From the NCBI GenBank assembly GCA_003427395.1, contig BFEA01000072.1, positions 1,193,181 to 1,216,084 of the forward strand: DNA of 22,904 nucleotides, read 5' to 3'. The position numbers and the translations under genes are program-made. The DNA comes from Chara braunii. Taxonomy: Eukaryota > Streptophyta > Charophyceae > Charales > Characeae. Position 1 is the stretch's first letter; the number at the start of each line of letters is the position of its first letter. The notes beneath the pieces are model-generated. The model did not search any database, was not told the origin of the DNA, and was given only the letters and a program-made list of their open reading frames with translations. This document shows positions 9,638-19,005 of the stretch, piece by piece.

Positions 9638-10122
9638 TTTTTTTTTTTTTTTTTTAAGCGAGACCACTTGTCATATTTCGAAGGAGAAAATTCAATTGAG
9701 GCCGGGGACCTCACATATCTACCCGGGGTTATCCCAGTAGCGTCAGCCGGTTTAGCTTATGGTATCTGTTTCGAACAACAGATTGTTACTTCACTTCAGA
9801 TAGTGACCTCTGACCATTTCCTATCCATTTCTGCTCCTGTGAGATGTTATCCTCTGCCAACAACTTGAATGTACAGTTTTTCACACTCTGAGTATCTTCC
9901 ATTGAAGGCTACTTTGGCGAACTTTGGCGAACTTGTGAAACCCTACCCTGATGCTACGTGCTTACTTCAAATAAGGATTTTTATCCTCCTGAATTCGAAA
10001 CAGACTCTACTAATTTGCTTCTGGGACTAACTCGGCCCAGCGGACCACGTCATGTCCTACTCTTACCGACACTCTCCTAAAGGCCTTCCTCGACCTTATT
10101 GCACCAATTGTCCTAGTTAAAT
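9638..10122 (-). other. LINE-B 3' UTR and poly(A) tail
   Basis: Non-coding stretch between the ORF2 end and the A tail. It includes the 3' stem-loop and a small direct repeat GCGAACTTTG near 9915-9930. It has little similarity to the LINE-A 3' UTR outside the hairpin and the GACCTCACA flank shared with LINE-A. Confidence 0.8.
9698..9712 (-). promoter_or_regulatory. LINE-B 3' stem-loop
   Basis: Sense RNA GAGGUC-CCC-GGCCUC folds into a 6-bp stem in which the LINE-A U-A pair has become U-G, still pairable. It begins 42 nt from the A tail. The single change keeps the helix, as selection on RNA structure would predict. Confidence 0.7.
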
Positions 10123-11529
10123 CTATTCTACGATTTTGTTGGCCAAGTCCAGAATCCAACTCGAAACTAGCAAGCCTCTGCTCAAATGTACAGTTCTCAG
10201 TTGGTTGTCACAGGCCCGGGTCTGGAGAAACCACGCCTTCTGATTCCTGCTTCCCTTCCTGGCTTTTGCCTTTCTCCTCCAATCCACTCTGATTACGTGC
10301 TTGAGGCCTGTCTTGATCCTGCTTTTAATCTCCAGATCTGATAGTGACCATTTTTTTAATTTTGCACTGTTCCTGTCTGCCCAGATAACTTCAAAGATTA
10401 TACCCCTGGTCACATGAGCAATATACCCCCACCCTCGTTCCCCTTCGATTCTGTCTGGCAAAAAACCCTACAGCACCCACCGTTCGTCCCAATCCAACTA
10501 CTTTCCTCTCATTTCCTTCCAATGTTGCTCGCACCATTTCCAAACGCGTTTGGAAGCTGGACATTCCCACCACAGATGCCTTGTGGACTCCAAAGAGCCC
10601 CTGCATTGTGAACAACTCATTTCTACCGCCATTCCTCTACTTAGCAACCAGACTGCGGAGGGAGTTACTAGCCTTGATAAAAGCCAGATAATACTAACTT
10701 GTTCACCATTCGGCATACTACCCAGGGATTTCCAAAGTCGTTCAAACTTGGGCTCCGAAACGACAACACCTTCTCCCAAGACCGCGACCCATCTGGACAC
10801 TGTCACCTCCGCCGGTTTCTTGGAGCTTCTGCGTGCTATATCATATCGGATTATATTCTGTCAGGCTCAGCAAGGTGATGCCTGCTTTGTTTGTTTCTGG
10901 TTTGGTCCAGTTCCAAGCCAGCGGGTCAATTCGTAGTTGGCTGAGTGTTGTCTGGTCGATCCATGTTAGTGCTTTTGAATGGGAATCCGCTTGCTGCAGT
11001 TCCACGACCCTAACCTGTGGTGGGTTATTCCAAAGTTGGATGATTTTCTCCCCTTTCTCCTCAGACGGTTTCCTTGCCCCTCGCGTTCTCACACCTCCAC
11101 TCTTCTGAATCCACTAGGTAAGATTTCCTTAGCTTTCCAAACCACACTACCCTCTTCCTCCCCATTAGCCGCGTACCAAGTGTCTGGCAGGTCGATTCCC
11201 TCCGATCCAAGAATGTTGAGCCACTCCTGGAGGATTGCTTCTAATATGGCCAATCTGTTTTCTTCTACCCGTCTAAGGCCCGCCAACTGAACCTTGATTT
11301 CCTCTGGTGGCAGCCAAACCCCGAGCAGAGTCAACCATAGGTCTCGGATTCTTGAAACTCCTCTTCTTATCCAGGCCAGGCCGAAGGTAACACCAGAATC
11401 ATCGGCCGTAAACATATGGTCGTTCGGTAGCCGAATGGATGAGTTTTCAAACAGATGCAGGCTCAACTGGGGGGGGGGGTAGGGATTTCCGGCGGTAGGT
11501 CTTTCTAGGCTTTCAAAATTGCCCTCCAA
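10123..11529 (-). pseudogene. LINE-B ORF2, C-terminal region with zf-RVT
   Basis: The C-terminal third of ORF2 in several frames. 11089-11529 is an open connector (FGLAWIRRGVSRIRDLW). 10841-11092 contains TWIDQTTLSQLRIDPLAWNW. 10498-10806 carries the zf-RVT motif CSQCRGSLESTRHLWWECP, that is C-x2-C-x8-H-x4-C, the family's typical spacing. 10123-10461 is the terminal block RGIIFEVIWADRNSAKL to RVDWRRKAKARK. zf-RVT domains follow the RT in many plant LINEs and in non-LTR-derived host genes, and probably bind nucleic acid. A frameshift near 10480 separates the knuckle from the tail block, and stops occur between 10806 and 10841. Confidence 0.9.
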
Positions 11530-13290
11530 AATTCAGATTTCGGTCTTCTTCTTTGGAAAGATTTCATAAAAAAACAGATCCAGACATCCGCTAGCCTGCT
11601 AGGTCTCAATTCCCGCATCAGAATCCGTTCTGCCAGAAGTATCAAGTCTTCCTTGTTTTCTGCCATGGCCACCTTACACACCCACGCCCGCAACTGCGCT
11701 TTGTTCTTCCTAGCAGGATCCGACAGACCGAGACCTCCTTGTGTTCGAGGGAAGGGAAGGAGCTTCCAAGCGATCTTGGATATGAAGCCTTCGTCGTTTA
11801 TGGATCTCGGCTTCCAAAGAAAACGAGCCACCAACCTGCGTACTGCCGAGAACACTCCTTCCGCCGGCTCCTCTACCATATAAACGAATCAAAGGATAGA
11901 GAACAGCGCTACATTCGAGACCAGAGCCCGTCCTATCAGTGAAAGGTGCCAGACCGATCCCCAAAGCTCTGGCCACAAATTTACTATGAAGAAGCAGTCC
12001 TTGGGAGGACATCTCGACCTGCAGGCTTACCAAGACCCCTAAGAATCGCTCCTCCTCCCCTTCCTCCACCCTCCTCATGCCCCATTCAATGCTCAACTCG
12101 AATTGACGAGGTAGCAGGTACGATGACTTGGACCAATTCACCGAAGCTTCCGGCAAGTGTGAGTACTCCTGCATGGTCTCTTTCAGCGCCGCTAGTGATG
12201 GCACCGAGTTCTGACAGACTGCGGACAGATCGTATGTTAGTGCCTTGACCTTGCATTCTTATTTGTCACTCAGCTTAAGGCCTTTGATCAGCGGATGTCG
12301 TCTGATACGGTTCAGCAGGACTTTCATTTGCAGTACAAACAGGAGCGGGGAGAGAGGACAACCTTGTCGCAATGACCTTGTCAGTCTGAAGGGATCCGAA
12401 AGGAAGCCATTAACCATGACCGCTGAGGTGGACAAAGTGTACAAAGCTACTACCCATTTACAGAACCTTTCGCCAAGTCCCATATGCCTTAAAATAGTCA
12501 TAGCGAAAGTCCATCCCACCTTGTCGTACGCCTTTTCTAAGTCTATCAGGAGAACCGCTGTCTAGATTCTCTGCCTGCACCACCTCAAGGACCTCAATTG
12601 TCGTTACGATGTTGTTGAAAATTAACCTCCCTTGTACAAAGGCACCTTGGTCGTTTCCCACTAACCCCGGTAGATATCGCCCCAGTCTTCTTGCTAATGT
12701 CTTCGCCAAAATTTTGTACGAGACATTCAGCAGGGAGATTGGGCGCCAGTTCCTTGCTTCCGCCTTGTCCCCCTTTTTGAAAAGGACTGAAATTATGTCG
12801 TGGGTCATTCGCTCCCCCAACCTGCCCTCCAAGAGAATTTCATTGTAAACTTCCACAAGTGAAGGACCCACTGAACCCCAACATTTGGAATAGAATTTCA
12901 CTGTCAGACCGTCCACTCCAGGTGATTTTCCCTTGGCCATTGATTTCAGCGTCTGAGTGGTTTCTTCCAATGTGAGTGGCCTGTCCAAATCTAGTCTGGT
13001 TGGCCCTAATATCTTCACTTGTGTGTCCTCCCACGGGTTTGAGATTGTCGTGAGGTTTGTATACACATCATTATATAGTCTGGAAGTTGTGAGGATGTCC
13101 TCGTAGTACTCCTTTGCATATTCCAACATCCCTGTTGATGTAGAGGTCATCGGTGTTGCGTCTACGAAGGGGTGTCTCAATTCCACCTTCTTCTGCATGG
13201 AACGCCGAGGCAGGAGTTTCTGGAACGTCTCCTTGTTCATCTTGTCACTAGTCTCAATTCCCTTCTCCTTTAGTAGTTCCGTTCATCTTC
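11505..13290 (-). pseudogene. LINE-B ORF2, reverse transcriptase and thumb
   Basis: The clearest RT in the window. 12458-13240 carries KGKSPGVDGL, FKKGDKAEARNWRPISLLN, YKILAKTLARRL and DQGAFVQGRLIFNNI (fingers and palm). A 1-nt frameshift near 12570 interrupts motif A, and TAVLLIDLEKAYDKV continues in the next frame. 12259-12519 carries SRSLRQGCPLSPLLFVLQ (motif B). Motif C, normally ADD, reads ALTYDLSA near 12222-12245, so one catalytic Asp is gone. 11710-12204 is the EASVNWSKSSYLLP segment and 11505-11879 the block with RTQGGLGLSDPARKN. It is inactive through the frameshifts and the motif C change. Confidence 0.93.
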
Positions 13291-13299
13291 TTTCCTTAT

Positions 13300-13448
13300 C
13301 TGTTTGTTGCTCGTTGCAGACGGTCAAAGGAAGGAATAAGGAGGCGGCAGAATGTAAGAGGAGAGTAGAAGAAGCGGAAGAGAGAATGGGTGGACACCTA
13401 ATCTCAGCCCTGGCCTTGGGAACAGAAAGAGAAAACATAACGGCAGTC
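13300..13448 (+). pseudogene. LINE-B inverted 5' piece (pre-RT linker, sense on plus strand)
   Basis: The plus strand here encodes CKRRVEEAEERM, then HLISALALGTEREN. This aligns residue by residue with the LINE-C linker (HKQIDYAESRM, then HPVSNLVWGKERSR), which is on the minus strand. The rest of LINE-B is minus strand and restarts at ELLKEKGIETSDKM, about 16 residues further along the protein than where the inverted piece stops. Orientation, order and the small gap fit twin-primed integration. The exact inner breakpoint is between about 13280 and 13310. Confidence 0.85.
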
Positions 13449-13495
13449 TTTATTTATTTATTTATTTATTATTATTATTTATTTATTTATTTTTT
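13449..13495. repeat. (TTTA)n / (TTA)n microsatellite
   Basis: Forty-seven bases of TTTA units with a short TTA interruption, directly at the outer end of the inverted LINE-B segment. An AT-rich target is what an L1-type endonuclease prefers, so it may be the original target sequence. Confidence 0.95.
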
Positions 13496-13879
13496 AAGCC
13501 TAGGTTGTTGTGGAGGTGGGATACTAGACGGATGGCAGTCACCCACAGTACTCGGCCACTCGGTTGTTTAGATGAACCCCTCTAAAGACCCCACCCACCC
13601 TTCCTCTCATTTTTTTGCCCTGGCGCACCCCCACCCCCCTTGTCCTACCCTATTGTTAACCACCCAGGACCATCACCCATTGCCATCTTGGCGAGGTGAC
13701 CTGACCAGACAGCGGTTGCAGGTACCGGGGCTAAGCGGAGGTGCCTACCCCCTGCTCAGCCCTGGTTGAAGCAGACGTTGTGCAAGCCTGATTGCATGGG
13801 GACTTCGGGAGCTAGGTATGAACATGCTACTACAGGTCTTTATGAGGGTGCACAGTGACTCCCATCTAGCTTAGTTGTG
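13496..13879. other. Gene-less spacer
   Basis: Pyrimidine-rich with C runs (about 13590-13645). There are open frames of under 130 codons but none with recognisable similarity, and no RNA gene is seen. Confidence 0.5.
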
Positions 13880-14414
13880 TGGTGATGATAGAGAGTTGGG
13901 TATCCTCTGTTCCCTCGTATGTCCCTGGAGCCCGTTCCGACCATGACACCCCCGACATCCCGTACTAAGGAACTGCTATTCCAGCCTCAAACCTATGCTA
14001 CGTACTAGGAGGATATCCAACCCTGGGTAATGAGTTATGAACTGAGTTCTTATCCTTATGTTGTCTTTACTACAGTGTTCTATGGTGTTGATGGTAGAGA
14101 GATGGGGAACCTCTGTTCCCTCGTATATCCCTGGAGCCCATTTCGGCCCCGCGGTAAGGTGCAGTATCTCCTGACACCCCCGACATTCATACTAAGGACT
14201 GCTATGCTAGCCTCAACTCTAAGATACGTACTAGGAGGATAGCCCATCCTCAATCGTGAATCATAAACTGTATGTATTGACCCTGGATAATCTATTATCC
14301 CTGTGCTGTATCTTAATCTGAGAGCAAACAATCCTTCGTTCCCTCGTATGTCCCTGGAGCCCGTTCCGGCCCTGCGGTAAAGTGCAATATCTCCTGCCAC
14401 TCCTACCATCCCCC
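13880..14414. repeat. Three degenerate tandem repeats of 206-223 bp
   Basis: The core TTCCCTCGTATGTCCCTGGA recurs at about 13910, 14116 and 14339 (one base differs in unit 2). Units 1 and 2 also share ACACCCCCGACAT, TACTAAGGA and TACGTACTAGGAGGATA. Unit 1 lacks about 23 bp (the GCGGTAAGGTGCAG block) present in units 2 and 3, which explains the two periods. Unit 3 stops at 14414 against the poly-T of LINE-C, so the LINE probably inserted into it. Confidence 0.88.
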
Positions 14415-14471
14415 TTTTTTTTTTTTTTTTTTAACCAAGACTTGGCTCTCTTTATTACCATACGAAAGGAG

Positions 14472-14487
14472 ACCGGGAAAACCCGAT
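14472..14487 (-). promoter_or_regulatory. LINE-C 3' stem-loop
   Basis: Sense RNA AUCGGG-UUUU-CCCGGU folds into a 6-bp stem (one U-G pair) with a UUUU loop, 40 nt from the A tail. Sequence and loop differ from LINE-A and LINE-B while position and stem length are kept. Confidence 0.65.
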
Positions 14488-14611
14488 GAAAAAAATATGG
14501 GACCATTACCCAACTTAGGTGCAGGCGACGGGGTGTGTCTAGGCAACAGATTAATGGTAAAAACTGGGCCGCTGTCATGACATTCCACATCCCTAAGAAC
14601 AAAAGAAATCA

Positions 14612-14850
14612 ACCATGCCTACAAAGCCACACAATTTGAAGTACAACTAAAAAGAAAGAAGGAAAACAAAAACAATACTACCTGATTGCCATGAGGTGCC
14701 TTCACGGCCTTCAAAGCCTTAAACACCCTGACTAATAAAGGAATTCAACACTGTCTACAACTCCACAAAAATCAGAACACGACCAAAAGAATGAAGGAAA
14801 ATAATACTACCTCGTTGCTATGAGGTGCCTTCACGGCCTTAGATGCCTAA
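14612..14850. repeat. 129-bp imperfect tandem duplication in the LINE-C 3' UTR
   Basis: AATACTACCT...GAGGTGCCTTCACGGCCTT at 14674 recurs at 14803, and CTACAA...CCACA blocks recur at the same offset upstream. The two units differ by scattered substitutions and small indels. Confidence 0.8.
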
Positions 14851-15101
14851 AACAAACCTAAACCTATTATCACTAATTCTCACAATGTCCTATTCCTAAA
14901 TGTCACCTACTCCTAGTGGCGGGAGCCCACAGGGTCCCCTGTCTCCTATACGCTCCTTCCACAAAATTCCTTACTGCCTGTCTCCTACGACCGAGCCAAA
15001 TTGAGCGAACACGTTTATTGCTTCCTCTCTTACTGATGGAGTAACCAGGAGCACACTTTCAACTCATCCTCTTCAATGTGAGTCAGTGCCCCGTTTATGG
15101 T

Positions 15102-15260
15102 CTAGGTCTCTTTGAACCATTGGAGACCACCTCTGGCAGTTTTCCTTTTCTTCCTCCAATCTGCATAAATCGTTTGTCTGAGCATTGTGGCAAAGGTTGA
15201 TCTGATCTGCTTGTTGGACCAATCTTCGTTCTCGAAAACACAGCTATTTATGTTGTTCCA
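15102..15260 (-). pseudogene. LINE-C ORF2, extreme C terminus
   Basis: The frame ending at 15102 carries WNNINSCVFENEDWSNKQ, then TMLRQTIYADWRKKRK. It aligns with LINE-B IWADRNSAKLKKW to RVDWRRKAKARK and so is the last block of ORF2. It is the innermost copy of the 97-bp triplication and is separated from the zf-RVT knuckle (16100-16160) by the triplication and an insertion of about 0.5 kb. Confidence 0.88.
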
Positions 15261-15456
15261 TATAAATCGTTTGTCTGAGCATTGTGGCAAAGGTTGATCT
15301 GATCTGCTTGTTGGACCAATCTTCGTTCTCGAAAACACAGCTATTTATGTTGTTCCATATAAATCGTTTGTCTGAGCATTGTGGCAAAGGTTGATCTGAT
15401 CTGCTTGTTGGACCAATCTTCGTTCTCGAAAACACAGCTATTTATGTTGTTCCATA
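15166..15456. repeat. Perfect 97-bp triplication in LINE-C ORF2
   Basis: CGTTTGTCTGAGC starts at 15171, 15268 and 15365, both intervals being 97 bp, and I see no differences between the three copies. The unit is ORF2 coding sequence (the C-terminal block). 97 is not a multiple of 3, so each copy is read in a new frame and the ORF is broken. Zero divergence inside an otherwise decayed element implies recent expansion, or an assembly effect. Confidence 0.97.
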
Positions 15457-15459
15457 TCG

Positions 15460-15978
15460 AGAGACGGTTAATGGGAGCCCAAATATTCGTCGTTTTCGTT
15501 GGCGATTGCGGTGCGAATTCCATCAAAAATTTTAAAAACAAATTATATGAGACCATAATGCAAATATCAAAAAAAAAAACAGGTCAAAAAGAACGAAAAC
15601 AAAAAAGAAAAAACACTATGAAACTTTAACACAAAGACACTGTCCGAGTCAAAATGAAGCGTCCAATGAATTCAATAAAATGCCAACTTTTTCACTATTG
15701 ATCCAAACATGTCAAAACTGCACACATGACGTACTCTAAAGCACATATATATCACACAAAAAGAAAAACAAGAAAAAAAATAAAATATCAGCACAATATG
15801 ACAGTTTCAGTGCAATTCGGTGCAAAATTTGTCGAAAATAACACCCCTGGTTAACCACGTGTGTTTGACAAGAGACGGTTAACGGGAGCCCAAATATTCG
15901 CCGTTTTCGTTGGCGATTGCGGTACGAATTCCATCAAAAATTTTAAAAACAAATTATATGAGACCATAGTGCAAATAT
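15460..15978. mobile_element. 519-bp insertion with 108-bp terminal direct repeats (TRIM-like?)
   Basis: 15460-15567 and 15871-15978 are direct repeats differing at 4 of 108 positions, all transitions. They enclose 303 bp of A-rich non-coding DNA. The insertion lies between two ORF2 segments that are adjacent in LINE-A and LINE-B. Size and layout resemble a terminal-repeat retrotransposon in miniature, but the repeats begin AG and end AT rather than TG...CA, I see no primer-binding site, and no target-site duplication is evident. A tandem repeat of 411-bp period with 1.26 copies is the alternative. Confidence 0.6.
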
Positions 15979-17249
15979 AGGCCTCCCAGGAGTGTCCAGT
16001 CCCTCATCCAAGTCAGAATTGATGTTTCTGTAGTCTGCTCCCATAGCTAAATAATCCACTTCCATATGCGGCTGGCTACTGGGCAATCCCACCACAGATG
16101 GATCATGGATTCAAATGCCCATTGGCATCTCTTACAAGTCAGATCTAGTTCAATATCATGTTTTGCAAGCCAGACATAGAGGCCAACCATAGGATTGATG
16201 CTTGTCTTTGAGCAGTGATTATTTTTAGTTGTTTCCGGCATCTTTCTAGTGCTTCACTCACTTCAGTCATGTCCATATTCAATAATCTCGCCCATCGAAT
16301 CCTTGCAACCACCAACGGGTGTTTGACAGGGGGGGTGAGGCAGTAGCCCACTTGCTGTGTGTAGTCCAACAGAGGAAGATTTTGTCCTCTTTTACCACGA
16401 GCTCTCCATTCCCACATGGTTGGGTCGATCTTAAGGACAGATAATGGTCTACCCTTTGCAAACAGAATGCAAATCTCCCTGCCACTTAAGTCTATATTTT
16501 CAATTACGCGGATTTGTGTAATTTGGGAGTCAAACTCCGGCTGGACATCTTGGTCGTGTTTAGATAGCGTGCCCCTTTCCCGGCCTTCAAAGCACTTAAA
16601 GATACGTTTATCATCCGGTTGGGCAGAAATCAGTTTCCAAAATTGAGAGTCCAGGCTTGAGGTAGAGTACCACGTGCCTGGGGGGTCGTTTTTTTACGAC
16701 GACAACAGTGCAACCCAAGGTTCTAGAATCAAGGATATAATGTAGTTCCTTCTTTCCTCCAAGAACCAAACTGGACCTAATTGGGAATGCAATTGGGACA
16801 CTGGTTTCCAGGAGCCCTTCAGTTCGTTCCATAGATCTGATATCCTGAGTATTCATTTCTCAATCCACGATCTTCCAAAACTCGTCGGTGATGTATCTGC
16901 TTTTATCCACTCACCTGTTTCGTTACGGATGCCTGGGTTCTCAAAAATAGGTTGATTAAGCACCTCTACTTTGGTGGTGGGTTCCACCCAAACGTCGGGT
17001 CTGAGTCGTTTTCATGATTTGATAATTGCGCTAAAAAAAAAGGATTTAACATGTCTATTTTGGTAAGACAAGAGCAGAAGACAGGTCCAAACGTTCGTGG
17101 GCCTTAACAAGTTTCATTCGAAGGCTGGGATCTGCTCTGCTAAGAGAACCCAGTGTTGAGGTTGAGACTCTGTCATAGCTTTTACTATCCATTTTATAAG
17201 CATGACGTCGTTCTGTTTTGCAGGGTCTTTCATTCCCAACCCTCCCTCC
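15979..17249 (-). pseudogene. LINE-C ORF2, post-thumb region and zf-RVT
   Basis: The zf-RVT motif CKRCQWAFESMIHLWWDCP (C-x2-C-x8-H-x4-C, same spacing as LINE-B) lies in 16047-16241, in the frame INPMVGLYVWLAKHDIELDL before it. 16145-16417 carries WEWRARGKRGQN and ARIRWARLLNMDM. 16611-16856 matches the connector region, including RNYIISLILEPWVAL in a neighbouring frame. Just above the lower limit, EEGGLGMKDPAKQND (about 17230-17275) continues the thumb. Frame changes near 16150, 16420 and 16680 break it. Confidence 0.85.
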
Positions 17250-18978
17250 TCACGGGGGAGGCACACCGTTTCCCAGACTAGATTCCTCAGCAAACAGCTT
17301 CGAAATAAATTTTGTTGCTCTTCTTCTAACCATTGTATTCATGTGTTTCCCAAACGCTCGGACAGTGCCCACATACCACAGAAGAGCGAACGATGCTCTA
17401 TTTACTACCATTGCTCGGCCAAAGAACGATAGGTGAGGGGCCTTTCCCCAGGTTGTGACCCTATGAAGCGCTTTCTGAAGTAAGATGGTGTCTTGGTTGT
17501 CTGCGCAGTCTTCTGGAGCTATCTGTACCCCTAAGAAATGTTCAGATTGTCCGTCCTTTTTTTTCTTCATTCCCCACTCGACCACTGATTGGTATTCCGA
17601 GGGTAGAAAGTAGCCTGATTTGTGCCAATTAATTGATGTTTCCGACAGGTTACGGTACTCATCCAGACACAACTTCATCGTTTGCATAGACTGAGTAGTG
17701 TTTTCAATAGCAGCAAAGAGGTCATCAGCGAGAGCCTTGACCTTGTATTATGTGTATCCTAATGGCATGCCCTGATTACGGGATTCTCACGAATATTGTT
17801 TAGCAGTTCTTCCATCTGGAGAGCAAAGAACAGGGGGGCGAATGGGCACCCTTGTCTTAACGACCGAGATAGAGCGAACTCTTCTGAAACTCTACCGTTG
17901 CCGATGACCGAGGCAGTAGAGAGGGTGTAAAAACCTTTAACCCAGGTTATGAAGTTTTCCCCGAAGGACATCCATCTCAATGTCATGAAGACGTACGACC
18001 AATTTACTTGGTCGCACACTTTTTCCGAGTCAAGAAGAACGACCGACACATTCAACTTCTCTTTCTGGATAATTTCCAACGTTTGAATAACTGTGACAAT
18101 ATTATCAAAGATCGAGCGCCCTTGCACAAAAGCTGCTTGATCTGAGACTACTAGTTCAGGCAAAAAATTACCCAACCGCCTAGCCAATACTTTAGCTAGC
18201 AGTTTGTAGGACACGTTCAACATTGATATCGGTCGCGAATTCCTAATTTGGTCCCGATCTCCTTTTTTGAATAGCAATGAGATAATGATTTTACACATAC
18301 TGATTGAGAGATTCCCGCCCGTTAGGATACCATTGTAAATTTCCACTAGGCTTCCCCCTACCTCATCCCAAATGGCAAGGTAAAGTTTCACTTGTAGGCC
18401 GTCATTTCCTAGGACTTTCCTTTTGACATCGCTTTCAGTGCTTCATGTGCTTCGTCTAGGGAGATCGAACGGTCCAGAGTCAGTCTGGCAGTAGTAGACA
18501 GTCTTACCTTCGTGTTTTCCCAATGGTTGGAACCCTCAAACAGTCGGTCAGTTACGACTGTTCCTTGTGTTCTTGAGGTTAAGATATCCTTATAATAGAG
18601 GGCAACATAGTCGTACAGCTCGATAAGTTTCTTAGCTTTTGGGGCTTGCTCGTCAAATGGGTGGGATAAAACTCTCATAGAAACTACCGTCCTTGATGGG
18701 GGGAGCTTTATGAAAGATTTCCGAGTCATTTTGTCATAAACAATAATGCCTTTAACTCTTACGCGTTCGACCCACATCTCATATTTCCTCATTTGAAGTT
18801 CGTAGCACATGGTTAACACTCTAGATCTCTCTTTCCCCCAGACCAGGTTAGACACAGGATGTTCTAGCATGCGTGATTCGGCGTAGTCGATTTGTTTGTG
18901 TAGGCGTGCTTCCTCATCTTTCCTGGAAAAGGCCAACATTCTCGAGTAGACTGATAGGAGGTTGGAGAAAATTTGCAC
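17250..18978 (-). pseudogene. LINE-C ORF2, linker, reverse transcriptase and thumb
   Basis: Linker at 18409-18978 (HKQIDYAESRM, YDKMTRKSFIKLPPS, LTLDRSISLDEAHEALKAM). A 1-nt frameshift near 18409 falls in the KGKSPG motif. 17759-18391 carries FKKGDRDQIRNSRPISMLN, DQAAFVQGRSIFDNI, LLDSEKVCDQV (motif A, Asp kept, Ala-Tyr replaced by Val-Cys) and SRSLRQGCPFAPLFFALQ (motif B). A second frameshift near 17765 precedes KVKALADDLFAA (motif C intact at about 17721-17730), which runs on into 17250-17687 (SINWHKSGYFLPS, LSFFGRAMVVNRA). A TAA sits just upstream of ADD. The active-site Asp residues survive, but two frameshifts and stops prevent a full-length product. Confidence 0.93.
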
Positions 18979-19005
18979 CCCAAAGTCCCACCATTCCTCA
19001 ATATT

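Larger units (their letters stand above)
9638..13448 (-). mobile_element. LINE-B: 5'-truncated L1-type LINE with inverted 5' end
   Basis: It has an 18-nt A tail (T18 at 9638-9655), a 3' UTR, ORF2 from the C terminus back through the reverse transcriptase to the pre-RT linker, and then about 140 bp of still more upstream ORF2 linker in reversed orientation. Endonuclease and ORF1 are absent. This is the architecture expected from twin priming during integration. The outer end meets a (TTTA)n tract. The reading frames are less broken than in LINE-A, suggesting a younger insertion. No target-site duplication is evident. Confidence 0.93.
14415..15101 (-). other. LINE-C 3' UTR and poly(A) tail
   Basis: About 670 nt between the ORF2 stop and the tail. 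It contains the 3' stem-loop at 14472-14487, a GGACCATTACCCAACTTAGG block shared with LINE-A, and an imperfect tandem duplication of period 129 bp (about 14612-14850). No coding potential is apparent. Confidence 0.82.

Noticed and set aside
13197-13571. 124-codon plus-strand open frame as a host gene
   Set aside because: Its middle part is the inverted LINE-B linker, its first part is antisense of the RT linker and its end is translated (TTTA)n. It is a chance fusion.
14080-14409. 109-codon minus-strand frame across the 206-223-bp repeats
   Set aside because: It is just the tandem repeat read in one frame. It has no motif, and the unit length is not a multiple of three.
15166-15456. CRISPR-like array
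   Set aside because: The three 97-bp units are directly adjacent with no spacers, encode LINE protein, and lie in eukaryotic DNA.
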